A DNA stretch of 64,000 nt from Bacteroidales bacterium. Its GTDB lineage: Bacteria > Bacteroidota > Bacteroidia > Bacteroidales > UBA7960. How positions within the stretch are numbered: the first letter of the stretch is position 1; every line of letters starts with the position of its first letter. A model generated the notes under the pieces. It was not told the origin of the DNA. It searched no databases and saw only the letters and a program-made list of their open reading frames with translations. Of the stretch, positions 37,101-44,510 are shown in pieces. The position numbers and the translations under genes were made by a program. The DNA is taken from contig PUKZ01000066.1 of the NCBI GenBank assembly GCA_003550725.1, positions 1 to 64,000 on the forward strand. Reading direction: 5' to 3'.

Positions 37101-37329
37101 AATCAAGATAATACCTTTCTTCTACCCTTGCCAATGAGTCAAAAATTATATTGCTCAAAGCTTCATCACCTTCAGCTAATTGCTTTGCCCTCTCCATAAC
37201 CCTTTCGCTGCGGGCGTAATCGCGAGCATTCCTCTCAACTTTATTAGCAAAATATGTGAATGATAATTGATAAATACATACCAAAGCCAATGCTATGGCA
37301 AAAAATCTAATTAAACCCTTGCTTTGCAT
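34150..37329 (-). CDS. secDF: Protein translocase fusion SecDF
   Basis: The 1059-residue protein is the SecD-SecF fusion usual in Bacteroidota, which uses the proton-motive force to pull exported proteins through SecYEG. SecD shows GLDLRGGMNVTLEV near residue 106 and TLGMAVDANVIIYERILEEL. SecF begins after about 740 and shows YGVDFSGGR, then GYSINDTVIIFDRIRE. Both six-helix sets are present. Between the periplasmic P1 halves (about 284-361) is an unusually acidic low-complexity insertion rich in Asp, Glu, Ala and Leu (VREDLAEEPDDDLDELLAEV). The SecD conserved Asp and Arg of the proton path are inside the DANVIIYERI helix. A good promoter lies at 37369-37398. Confidence 0.95.
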   Translation of the reverse strand: MQSKGLIRFFAIALALVCIYQLSFTYFANKVERNARDYARSERVMERAKQLAEGDEALSNIIFDSLARVEERYYLDSMMNEVVYNIGIRQYTFRECKERELNLGLDLRGGMNVTLEVSVPAIIRALSGNSQDPAFLEAIERANKMERERREDYVKLFGEAFEEIDPNARLAAIFTTDQLRDHISHDSSNDEVLSVLQNEVDDAVDRSFNILRTRIDRFGVAQPNIQRLQRSGRILIEMPGIKEPDRIRSLLQGTAKLEFWETYNFSDVYNYFVQANEQLRGIDVHELAEEVEEADPDVMPVGAGVDDEPVREDLAEEPDDDLDELLAEVDEEDLEAEEADLLDLLSGEVTPEDEDRFADFAKDNPLFAFLNPAFIPDESGNMYPGRGPVVGYANIQDTAKVNHLLRKDDVRQILPRDMRLYWDINPMHGDENVRALIAIRETTRDGSAPLDGEVITDARQDYDQYGNPEISMSMNREGARTWRRLTADNIGSSIAIVLDGYAYSYPTVQAEITGGRSSISGNFTVQEAQDLANILRAGSLPAPARIVEEAVVGPSLGREAIQSGLSSFVIAFIIVLIYMAFYYNRAGLVADMALLTNMFFILGVLASLGAALTLPGIAGIVLTLGMAVDANVIIYERILEELRAGKGQRLAISDGYKNAYSAIVDGNVTTLLTGIVLYMFGTGPVQGFATTLIIGIICSLFTAIFLSRLVFTYWLDKNVKINFDNRITKNVLTKVNFDFIGVRKRFYIISAIVIIVGVGSLASRGLSYGVDFSGGRSYIVRFDQDVNTVEIRNSLMEQFEEAPEVKTFGPSSQVEITTGYLIEETAPEVDSIVERTVYEGVKDFFVDPISFEEFRSDDEDKIIGRLSSQLVGPSVARDIREAAVIAIAIALVIIFFYIAVRFKKWQFGAGGMVTLFHDSIIVLSIYSLLYNVVPFSLEIDQAFIAAILTIIGYSINDTVIIFDRIREYTKLYPKRDLKTNINGALNSVLSRTLNTSGTTLLVLLIIFLFGGEVIRGFAFALMIGVAVGTYSSLFNATPVAYDLMIRKINNKKAKAKIKN

Positions 37330-37368
37330 CTTTTTTTAATATTTTTTATATCGTTTTAAATTAATTTG

Positions 37369-37398
37369 CAAATATACAACAACCTTATTAAATAACAA
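37369..37398 (-). promoter_or_regulatory. Promoter for secDF
   Basis: On the minus strand TTG (37396-37398) and TATATTTG (37369-37376) are separated by 19 bases, the Bacteroidota ideal. The start of secDF is 40 bases further. Confidence 0.6.
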
Positions 37399-37499
37399 TC
37401 CATATAAAGATTTTATTTTATTTTACAACAATAATTATCTAAAAAAAACGTAAATACGAGCCCGGTATTATTATCTGCAATTATGAGGCTGAAATTAAG

Positions 37500-37535
37500 G
37501 TTGAAGTTGAGGTTAAGGTTGAAGTTGAGGTTGAG
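37500..37535. repeat. Six tandem hexamers of the form GTTRAR
   Basis: The units read GTTGAA, GTTGAG, GTTAAG, GTTGAA, GTTGAG and GTTGAG without gaps, with decayed copies (GAGGCT, GAAATT) just upstream. About 15 bases downstream the words TTAACTTAACCTCAG give a partial reverse complement, so a hairpin is possible. It lies between korC and secDF. The rest of 37330-37673 is AT-rich without genes. Confidence 0.85.
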
Positions 37536-37673
37536 TATTGCATATTCCTGACATTAACTTAACCTCAGCCCAAACCATAACCTATAAGCAGATATCCAAA
37601 TATGGTCAATTACATTAACTCTACCTAAACTTTAATTTATAAAGCTATGTTCTTCAAAATTTATCAATTAAGC

Positions 37674-38219
37674 TTATTTCTCACATTCAATAATATCCAT
37701 ACCTCGATGAATAGCTTCCTTGTTAAGAGGTATAAGATGGTGGTATCTTTCGGGCAAAACTTTTTCCAGGCCTTTAACAACATTTTCAACATCAAGAATA
37801 GGTTTTACCTTCAAAAACCCTCCGATTACAATCATATTAAATATTTTGGTATTTTTCATTTTAATAGATTCGTCGTATGCGGCAATTGAATATATTTTAA
37901 TGTCATCACGTTTTGGTTTACGAATAATTCCATTAATTTCATATATCAACATTCCGCCGGGTTTTATTGCATCTTCAAACTTATCCATTGACGGCTGATT
38001 CAATACTATTGCTGTATCAAAAGTATTTAATACCGGGGAGCTTATTTTTTCATCACTGATGATTGCGGTACAGTTGGCAGTACCTCCACGCATTTCCGGT
38101 CCATATGAAGGCATCCAGCTAACTTCTTTATTTTGCATAACACCTCCATAGCAGAGTATCTGCCCCATTGAAAGTACTCCCTGGCCCCCAAATCCTGCTA
38201 TAATAATTTCTTCATTCAT
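37674..38219 (-). CDS. korC: 2-oxoacid:ferredoxin oxidoreductase, gamma subunit
   Basis: The 181-residue protein is the gamma (catalytic-dimer) subunit of a 2-oxoacid:ferredoxin oxidoreductase. Its N-terminal motif IIIAGFGGQGVLSMGQIL and the segment SYGPEMRGGTANCTAIIS are diagnostic for this subunit. It is the last gene of a four-gene minus-strand unit (delta, alpha, beta, gamma) and lies 12 bases behind the beta gene. The complex oxidises a 2-oxoacid with CoA to an acyl-CoA and reduces ferredoxin. Confidence 0.92.
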   Translation of the reverse strand: MNEEIIIAGFGGQGVLSMGQILCYGGVMQNKEVSWMPSYGPEMRGGTANCTAIISDEKISSPVLNTFDTAIVLNQPSMDKFEDAIKPGGMLIYEINGIIRKPKRDDIKIYSIAAYDESIKMKNTKIFNMIVIGGFLKVKPILDVENVVKGLEKVLPERYHHLIPLNKEAIHRGMDIIECEK

Positions 38220-38231
38220 AATTTTCTGGTT

Positions 38232-38993
38232 TTATTGTGGAACTTTAATATCTCCTAAAGGATAATAAGGAAACATGTTTTCTTCCATCCATTTGTTAGA
38301 TTCAACAGGAGTCATTTTCCAATTTGACGGGCAATTGGAAACAACTTCTATTAAACAGGTTCCTTTGTTATCTTTTTGGTATTGAAAAGCTTTTTTAAAA
38401 GCTCTTTTTGTTTTGCGTACATTTGCCGGTGTATGAACACTATGCCTGGCAACATAATAAGTGCCGGGTAATTCAGCAACCAGTTCAGAGATCTTCAAAG
38501 GAGAACCCATAGTTTTTATATCTCGTCCTCTTGGGGAAGTTGTACTTTTCATGTTCTCTAATGTTGTGGGCGCCATTTGTCCGCCAGTCATACCATAAAT
38601 GCCGTTATTTATAAAAACTATAAGAAAGTTTTCCCCCCTGTTACAAGCATGAATGGTTTCAGCTGTACCAATTGCTGCCAGATCACCATCACCCTGGTAG
38701 GTGAAAACATATTTTTCAGGCATAACTCTTTTAATGCCGGTAGCCACAGCAGGCGCTCTGCCATGAGCAGCTTCAGTCATATCTACATCAAAATAGTAAT
38801 AAGCCAGTACAGAGCAACCAACCGGAGCAATACCAATAGTTTCTCCCTGAATTTCGAGCTCTTCAATAGCTTCAGCAAGCATTCTGTGCGCTGTTCCATG
38901 TCCACATCCCGGACAATAATGCAACACACGGTCAGTCATTGCATTGGTTTTTTCGTAAACCAAGTTTTCTGGTTTTATTAAATTTTCAGCCAT
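38232..38993 (-). CDS. korB: 2-oxoacid:ferredoxin oxidoreductase, beta subunit (thiamine diphosphate-binding)
   Basis: The 253-residue protein carries the thiamine-diphosphate site. YCPGCGHGTAHRMLAEAI is the conserved N-terminal segment, and YQGDGDLAAIG followed by INNGIYGMTGGQMAPTT supplies the GDG...N cofactor motif. Its start codon overlaps the alpha stop codon by one base (TAATG), so the two are translationally coupled. Whether 2-oxoglutarate or branched-chain 2-oxoacids are preferred cannot be read; sequences of this shape are annotated as either Kor or Vor. Confidence 0.93.
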   Translation of the reverse strand: MAENLIKPENLVYEKTNAMTDRVLHYCPGCGHGTAHRMLAEAIEELEIQGETIGIAPVGCSVLAYYYFDVDMTEAAHGRAPAVATGIKRVMPEKYVFTYQGDGDLAAIGTAETIHACNRGENFLIVFINNGIYGMTGGQMAPTTLENMKSTTSPRGRDIKTMGSPLKISELVAELPGTYYVARHSVHTPANVRKTKRAFKKAFQYQKDNKGTCLIEVVSNCPSNWKMTPVESNKWMEENMFPYYPLGDIKVPQ

Positions 38994-40063
38994 TATTTAC
39001 CTCCAATAAATTTTTGTTCAAATGCATTAAGAATCTCATCAGGTGAAGGAATCATTCCTCCATATCTTCCAAAATATTCAACTGGTGTTTTCCCGTCTAC
39101 AGCCAACCTCACATCCTCCACCATTTGACCGGCATTCATTTCAACTGTAAGTATTCCTTTAACCTGATCAGAAAGCTTGTTTATAACTTCAACAGGAAAA
39201 GGGTATAATGTTTTTGGTCTGATTTGTCCTACTTTGTAACCTTTTTTTCGAGCCATCTCCATAGCTTTTTGGGTTATACGGCCACATGAACCAAAAGCAA
39301 CAAAAAGGTAATCAGCATCCTCTGTATTATATGATTCATATAACACTTCATTTTTTTCAACTTCGCGATACTTAGCCTGCAAACGTAAATTAACTTTCTC
39401 TTGCTCTTCAGGTTTTAATTGCAAAGACGTAATTATTGTATGATCTTTACCGGGTTTCTTACCCTGAGTTGCCCAATCATATTCCTCATCAGAGCGAGGT
39501 ATTTGTTCGAATAATTCAACCTTTTCCATCATTTGCCCTATAATACCGTCTGAAAGTATCATAACCGGATTTCGGTATTTAAATGCAAGGTCGAATGCAA
39601 GCTTAACAAAATCAACTGTTTCCTGAACAGTAGCCGGTGCAAGAACTATCAGTTTATAGTCTCCATGACCGCCACCCTTCACAGCCTGAAAATAATCGGA
39701 TTGTGATGGTTGAATAGTACCAAGCCCAGGACCACCACGTACTACATTTAATACTACACAAGGCAATTCAGCACCGGCAATATAAGACAAACCTTCCTGC
39801 TTTAAACTTATGCCGGGGCTTGATGAAGAGGTCATGGCTTTTTTACCACAACCTGCAGCTCCATAAATCATATTTATTGCAGCAATCTCACTTTCAGCCT
39901 GTAACACAGCCATACCTGTCCTTTCCTCAGGATTTTGAGCCATAAGATATTCTATAACCTCAGACTGAGGTGTTATAGGATACCCAAAATATGCATCAGT
40001 GCCGGCACGTATAGCAGCTTCTGCAAAAGCCTCATTGCCTTTCATTAATCTTAGTTCTTTCAT
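38993..40063 (-). CDS. korA: 2-oxoacid:ferredoxin oxidoreductase, alpha subunit (KorA/VorB type)
   Basis: The 356-residue alpha subunit starts with LMKGNEAFAEAAIRAG and has the family segments DAYFGYPITPQSEVIEYL and TSSSSPGISLKQEGLSYIAG. RGGPGLGTIQPSQSDYFQAV closes the pyrimidine-binding half. It pairs with KorB to form the active site. In Bacteroidota the order ferredoxin, alpha, beta, gamma is standard and the enzyme feeds acyl-CoA to the reductive or oxidative branches of the TCA or amino-acid pathways. It sits 36 bases behind the ferredoxin gene. Confidence 0.92.
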   Translation of the reverse strand: MKELRLMKGNEAFAEAAIRAGTDAYFGYPITPQSEVIEYLMAQNPEERTGMAVLQAESEIAAINMIYGAAGCGKKAMTSSSSPGISLKQEGLSYIAGAELPCVVLNVVRGGPGLGTIQPSQSDYFQAVKGGGHGDYKLIVLAPATVQETVDFVKLAFDLAFKYRNPVMILSDGIIGQMMEKVELFEQIPRSDEEYDWATQGKKPGKDHTIITSLQLKPEEQEKVNLRLQAKYREVEKNEVLYESYNTEDADYLFVAFGSCGRITQKAMEMARKKGYKVGQIRPKTLYPFPVEVINKLSDQVKGILTVEMNAGQMVEDVRLAVDGKTPVEYFGRYGGMIPSPDEILNAFEQKFIGGK

Positions 40064-40099
40064 CTTAAAAAACTGTTTTTAATCTTTGGATTTATTAAA

Positions 40100-40315
40100 T
40101 TATTTTTCCCTGTAAACAGTTATAGCCGCATCGGGGCATATAACAGCACAATTAGCACAACCAGTGCATGCCGAATTAACCTTTACGGCATATTTGAAGC
40201 CTTTAGAGTTTACTTTATCACTCATTCCTAAAACGCTTTGTGGACATGATGCTAAACATATCTCACAACCTTTACATTTTTCTATTTGAATGACAACATC
40301 ACCTTTTTTTGCCAT
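40100..40315 (-). CDS. korD: 4Fe-4S ferredoxin, delta subunit of the 2-oxoacid oxidoreductase
   Basis: The 71-residue ferredoxin has two 4Fe-4S ligand sets: CKGCEICLASCPQSV and CTGCANCAVICPDAAI. It is the first gene of the korDABC unit and should carry electrons from the catalytic subunits. A TAGTTTTG promoter element on the minus strand (40380-40387) lies 65 bases before the start. Confidence 0.92.
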   Translation of the reverse strand: MAKKGDVVIQIEKCKGCEICLASCPQSVLGMSDKVNSKGFKYAVKVNSACTGCANCAVICPDAAITVYREK

Positions 40316-40787
40316 TTGATACTGGATTATTTAATTATTAAAACTTAAAATTCATTACTTCTCATGTTATATTTCTCGACAAAACTATAATTATTTATTT
40401 GAAATAAGATGCTAAATTAAAAATATTTTTTATCATAACTATACTAAAAAATTGATTAACGGGTTGAAGCATTATATATTGATAATTGAAAATATTAAAA
40501 ATGTAATATGTGTATATAAATGAATCTATAAGAAAATAAATAAAACAATAATAATCCTAAAAACACTACAGAAATATCATCAATTAGCAAAATTAAATAC
40601 TTCAGACACTTAAATTTTAAAATTAATTAGATAAATAATAATTATTATTTTTTAAATTTGTATAAAATATAATATTTTTGATTTGGAATAAATGCATTTT
40701 AATCTATTAATTATCCGGATTAGGGAAATCATTAAAAGTATTGAATTGTATTTACAATAAATTAACAACTTAATAGAGAATATCAAA
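40316..40787. other. Divergent AT-rich region between korD and the SanA-like gene
   Basis: The region carries the minus-strand -7 element at 40380-40387 and a plus-strand TATTTTTG at 40673-40680, the latter about 108 bases before the SanA-like ATG. I see no RNA gene or repeat in the remainder. Confidence 0.5.
40380..40387 (-). promoter_or_regulatory. Candidate -7 element for korDABC
   Basis: Reading the minus strand, TAGTTTTG occurs 65 bases before the korD start. No TTG is found at the expected upstream distance. Confidence 0.4.
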
Positions 40788-41441
40788 ATGAGCTTCAGAA
40801 TAAAAAACCTGTTAAGATTATTTTTAATAGCTATAATTATTGTTATTTCTGTTGTAATATTTCTTAATCAACTAATCAGCTGGAGTTCAAATAAATATAT
40901 TTATGATGATATTAATGAGCTACCCGATAATAATGTTGCTTTGGTTTTAGGAACCAGTAAATTTAGAAAAGATGGTGCGGCCAACAAATATTTTTATAAC
41001 CGGATTAATGCCGCAGTTAAGCTTTATGAAAACAATAAGATAAATTATATAATAGCTAGCGGAGATAACCGCACAATATATTATAATGAACCCGGTGTTA
41101 TGCGGCAGGAACTACTAAAACAAGGAGTGCCGGATAGTATAATTTACCTGGATTATGCGGGTTTTAGAACTTTTGATTCAGTAATAAGATGTCATAAGGT
41201 TTTTGGGCAAAACAATTTCACCATTGTATCACAAAGGTTTCACAATCAGAGAGCTGTTTACATTGCACGATCAAAAAATATTGAAGCTATTGCATTCAAT
41301 GCAAAAAACATGAATGAAAGAGATGGTCTTAAAATGCGGATACGTGAAATATTTGCAAGAGTTAAGGTGTTTATAGATTTAATTATAGGCACACAACCAA
41401 AATTTCTTGGACACCCGGTCAACATACAAATAAATGAATGA
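40788..41441 (+). CDS. SanA/YdcF-like (DUF218) membrane-anchored protein
   Basis: The 217-residue protein has one N-terminal membrane helix (about 10-30) and an extracytoplasmic DUF218 domain. Matching segments are NVALVLGTSKFRKDG, NRINAAVKLYENNKINYIIASGDN, and SQRFHNQRAVYIARSKNIEAIAFNA. This is the SanA branch, which affects envelope barrier function and vancomycin sensitivity in E. coli at high temperature. The biochemical activity of the fold is unknown. It stands alone but is followed after 85 bases by a 59-residue winged-helix gene. Confidence 0.9.
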   Translation: MSFRIKNLLRLFLIAIIIVISVVIFLNQLISWSSNKYIYDDINELPDNNVALVLGTSKFRKDGAANKYFYNRINAAVKLYENNKINYIIASGDNRTIYYNEPGVMRQELLKQGVPDSIIYLDYAGFRTFDSVIRCHKVFGQNNFTIVSQRFHNQRAVYIARSKNIEAIAFNAKNMNERDGLKMRIREIFARVKVFIDLIIGTQPKFLGHPVNIQINE

Positions 41442-41526
41442 TTGATAGATATTAAACTTTTTTATAATTAAAGTGTTACCAATAAATGTAAAATCAATGT
41501 TAAATTTTTAAAACATTATAATACTT

Positions 41527-41706
41527 ATGGATATAAAAGAAAAAATCATTAAGGCATTCAAAGATTCGGAAAAACCATTACGCACAAGTGAAGTTGTTGA
41601 AAAAACCGGATTGGAAAAGAAAGACGTTGAAAAAACCATAAAAAAACTTAAAGACGAAGGCATCATCCATTCACCCAAACGCTGCTATTTAGATCTAAAA
41701 CATTAA
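41527..41706 (+). CDS. 59-residue winged-helix DNA-binding protein
   Basis: ATG at 41527 opens a frame of 59 codons that ends at TAA 41704-41706, just before a strong terminator. The protein reads as a compact winged helix: helix 1 in KEKIIKAFKDSEKPL, then RTSEVVEKTGLEKKDVEKTI as a helix-turn-helix, then KKLKDEGIIHSPKRCYLDL as recognition-helix end and wing. It has a balanced, charged composition unlike random AT-rich frames. It could be a transcription regulator or an accessory DNA-binding protein with no ligand domain. The family (MarR-like or other) is inferred from pattern only. Confidence 0.75.
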   Translation: MDIKEKIIKAFKDSEKPLRTSEVVEKTGLEKKDVEKTIKKLKDEGIIHSPKRCYLDLKH

Positions 41707-41733
41707 GACAATTCTTACTAACAGTTTTATTAT

Positions 41734-41770
41734 AACCCTTAAGGTAATTGATAACCTCAAGGGTTTTTTT
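41734..41770 (+). terminator. Rho-independent terminator after the winged-helix gene
   Basis: AACCCTTAAGGT (41734-41745) pairs with ACCTCAAGGGTT (41754-41765) with one mismatch and an 8-base loop. A run of seven T follows. It ends the transcript of the SanA-like and winged-helix genes. Confidence 0.85.
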
Positions 41771-42234
41771 ATTATTAAAAGTAAGTTGTATGTAATAGTT
41801 AAACATTCAAAATGATAAAACAAAAACAAGTTTTTTTAATTAAAACATTTTTTTTAACTTTGTTGCCTGTTTTTCGTAATAAGAACTATACTGCTTTTAA
41901 AAAAAACTACATTTACAATAAATAGTTCTTATAAAGAACGCATTACCAGTTTTTTAATATAATACTTAACTATAATTATACTTACTATTTAATCTTTAGT
42001 CTTGTCTTGGTGAAGTTGGGGTATAAATATGTATTTGTTTTAAATTCTTATCGCAGTTTGTGCAAAATATTATAATCAATACCCACACTCAAACATTTTA
42101 ATATTACGGTCAGTTATGCGGTTCTGAAATTTATAAAAACAAACTAGATCAATACTTTCGTTAAATTTTGAAAGGTTTTAAAATATTTATAATAAATAAA
42201 CTTGGTGTAAAACCCTGTTAACTTAAATAGAATT
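41771..42234. other. Gene-free stretch before the DUF4290 gene
   Basis: About 460 bases, AT-rich, without a protein-like frame, a tRNA cloverleaf or a clear promoter. The part at about 42000-42060 is slightly GC-richer but unstructured to my eye. Confidence 0.5.
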
Positions 42235-42861
42235 ATGGAATATAATACTTCCCGTTCGAAGATGAACATTTCTGAATATGGTCGTAATATTCAGAAAATG
42301 ATTGAGTACACAATAACTGTTGATGACAGAGAAAAGCGAAACAAGTTGGCAAAAGCCACAATTAATGTAATGGGTCAATTAAACCCTCATCTTAGAGATG
42401 TAAGTGATTTCAAACATAAACTCTGGGATCACCTTTTTATAATGTCAGATTTCAAACTTGATGTTGATTCGCCATATCCTAAACCATCGCCTGAAGTTCT
42501 GACCAGGAAGCCCGAAAAACTAAAATATTCAAACAATAACATAACCTTCAAACACTACGGAAGGAACATAGAAAGGATGATCAAAAAAGCCATTGAGTTT
42601 CCCGAGGGCGAAGAAAAAGATGCATTAATTAAATTAATTGCCAATCACATGAAAAAATCTTACCTGACATGGAACAGGGAAACTGTTACTAATCAAGAAA
42701 TTGCAGAACATATTGATTTACTTTCAGATGGCAAACTTAAACTAAGTGACAATATTCGATTGAATCATACAAGTGAAATATTGTCAAAAAACAAAAAGCG
42801 AAAATTTCAACAAAAACACTCTTCTTCAAGACATCAGCATCATAAAGGGAAAAAAAGCTAA
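42235..42861 (+). CDS. DUF4290 family protein
   Basis: The 208-residue protein matches DUF4290, a Bacteroidota family. MEYNTSRSKMNISEYGRNIQKMIEY, then GQLNPHLRDVSDFKHKLWDHLFIMSDF, then LDVDSPYPKPSPE are the conserved segments. A second, weaker copy of the YGRNIERMIKKAIEF motif appears near residue 107, so the domain looks like an internal repeat. The tail is rich in Lys and His. The function is unknown. It stands immediately before murA, an arrangement common in Bacteroidota, which points to an envelope or cell-cycle link. Confidence 0.9.
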   Translation: MEYNTSRSKMNISEYGRNIQKMIEYTITVDDREKRNKLAKATINVMGQLNPHLRDVSDFKHKLWDHLFIMSDFKLDVDSPYPKPSPEVLTRKPEKLKYSNNNITFKHYGRNIERMIKKAIEFPEGEEKDALIKLIANHMKKSYLTWNRETVTNQEIAEHIDLLSDGKLKLSDNIRLNHTSEILSKNKKRKFQQKHSSSRHQHHKGKKS

Positions 42862-42916
42862 ACTTTTAAACCTTGATATTTGTTGAAACACATGTCAAAA
42901 AAGCCGCTTAATTAAT

Positions 42917-42938
42917 CTATAGATATTATAGGTTTTTT
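42917..42938 (+). terminator. Weak hairpin with T-run after DUF4290
   Basis: CTATA (42917-42921) and TATAG (42927-42931) surround a 5-base loop and are followed by GTTTTTT. The stem is short and AT-rich, so this is a low-strength candidate. Confidence 0.35.
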
Positions 42939-43117
42939 ACTTATGTTTATTTTGATCAAAATCACATTAACAACTGGTTAGTTACTGAACAAATTCCATA
43001 AGTAAAAATTAAATAAATTAATTAAAAAATATAATCTTTGCCAACGATAAATTTTAGCCAAACAATATTCCATTGAAATATTTGATTAATTAAATTAATA
43101 ATAAAATTGTATAGTTT

Positions 43118-44428
43118 ATGAATACTTTTGAGGTGCAGGGAAATCAAAAGCTCAAGGGTGAGCTTATACCCCAGGGGGCAAAAAATGAGGCCTTACAGGT
43201 TATTTGTGCTGCTTTACTTACAAAAGATAAGGTTACAATAAAAAACATTCCATTAATCAGGGATGTGATTAAATTAATTGATTTGCTAAAATCATTAGGT
43301 GTTGAAGTTGAGAATTGCGAAAATAATACTTACACTTTTAAGGCCGACAATATTGACATTGATTATTTAAAAACGCATAAATATATAGAGCAGGCAAAAA
43401 GTCTTCGCGGCTCAGTGATGATTGTAGGCCCTCTTTTGGCAAGGTTTGGCAAGGCAAATGTTCCTAAACCCGGTGGTGATAATATAGGAAGACGTAGGCT
43501 GGACACTCATTTCACGGGTTTTGAAAAATTGGGAGCCACTTTTTCATATGACCATAAGACATCTTTTTATCAAATTGAGAGCAAAAAGTTAAAAGGCACT
43601 TATATGCTTCTTGATGAGGCATCTGTTACAGGCACGGCAAATATAATCATGGCCTCGGTAATTGCCCGCGGTAAAACCACAATTTATAACGCAGCTTGCG
43701 AACCCTATATTCAGCAACTTTGCAAAATGTTAAACACAATGGGTGCCAAAATATCAGGTGTGGGGTCAAATCTTCTTATCATTGAAGGAGTTGAAAAATT
43801 AGGCGGCTGCGAACATACCATTCTGCCTGATATGATAGAGATTGGAAGCTTTATAGGACTTGCTGCCATGACTCAATCAGAAATAACAATAAAAAATGCA
43901 AGATGCGACCAACTGGGTATTATACCTGGCGTATTCAAAAAATTAGGAATACAGATAGAACAACAAAAAGACAATCTTTTCATACCCTCGCAAAAATCAT
44001 ATGAGGTTACGCCATTCATTGACGGCAGCTTCCTGACTATTGCTGATGCTCCATGGCCGGGATTCTCCCCTGACCTGCTAAGCATAGCACTGGTTACTGC
44101 CATCCAGGCAAAAGGCAATGTACTTATACATCAAAAAATGTTTGAAAGCAGGCTTTTCTTTGTAGATAAGCTTATCGATATGGGCGCACAAATTATCCTT
44201 TGTGATCCACACAGAGCATCGGTAATAGGAAACAACAGGCAATACCTGCTAAAACCTTTGGAAATGACATCTCCTGATATAAGAGCGGGAGTTGCCCTAC
44301 TCATAGCTGCATTAAGTGCCGACGGAAAAAGCTATATTCATAATATCGAACAAATTGACAGAGGTTATCAAAATATAGATGAAAGATTAAATAAACTTGG
44401 AGCAAAAATCAAAAGAATTCAAATATAA
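43118..44428 (+). CDS. murA: UDP-N-acetylglucosamine 1-carboxyvinyltransferase (Asp-type active site)
   Basis: The 436-residue enzyme transfers enolpyruvate from PEP to UDP-GlcNAc in the first committed step of peptidoglycan synthesis. GAKNEALQVICAALL near the start, SLRGSVMIVGPLLARFG, and DIRAGVALLIAALSADGKSYI confirm EPSP-synthase-fold MurA. The loop that normally holds the catalytic cysteine (GGCAIG) reads PKPGGDNIGRRRLDTH, with Asp121 in the cysteine position. The same change in Mycobacterium and Chlamydia MurA leaves the enzyme active and insensitive to fosfomycin, so that is the expectation here. It lies downstream of DUF4290. Confidence 0.95.
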   Translation: MNTFEVQGNQKLKGELIPQGAKNEALQVICAALLTKDKVTIKNIPLIRDVIKLIDLLKSLGVEVENCENNTYTFKADNIDIDYLKTHKYIEQAKSLRGSVMIVGPLLARFGKANVPKPGGDNIGRRRLDTHFTGFEKLGATFSYDHKTSFYQIESKKLKGTYMLLDEASVTGTANIIMASVIARGKTTIYNAACEPYIQQLCKMLNTMGAKISGVGSNLLIIEGVEKLGGCEHTILPDMIEIGSFIGLAAMTQSEITIKNARCDQLGIIPGVFKKLGIQIEQQKDNLFIPSQKSYEVTPFIDGSFLTIADAPWPGFSPDLLSIALVTAIQAKGNVLIHQKMFESRLFFVDKLIDMGAQIILCDPHRASVIGNNRQYLLKPLEMTSPDIRAGVALLIAALSADGKSYIHNIEQIDRGYQNIDERLNKLGAKIKRIQI

Positions 44429-44510
44429 GCCTGCCAATTTGTCGTTTTATTAATACTGGCAAAAGATTTGATAAATCAACTTTTTGCAAATTGATAAATG
44501 TTGAACAATT

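Noticed and set aside
26911-37329. Long minus-strand run read as one operon or island
   Set aside because: Intergenic gaps are 230-645 bases, several genes have their own promoter-like elements and base composition does not differ from the surroundings.
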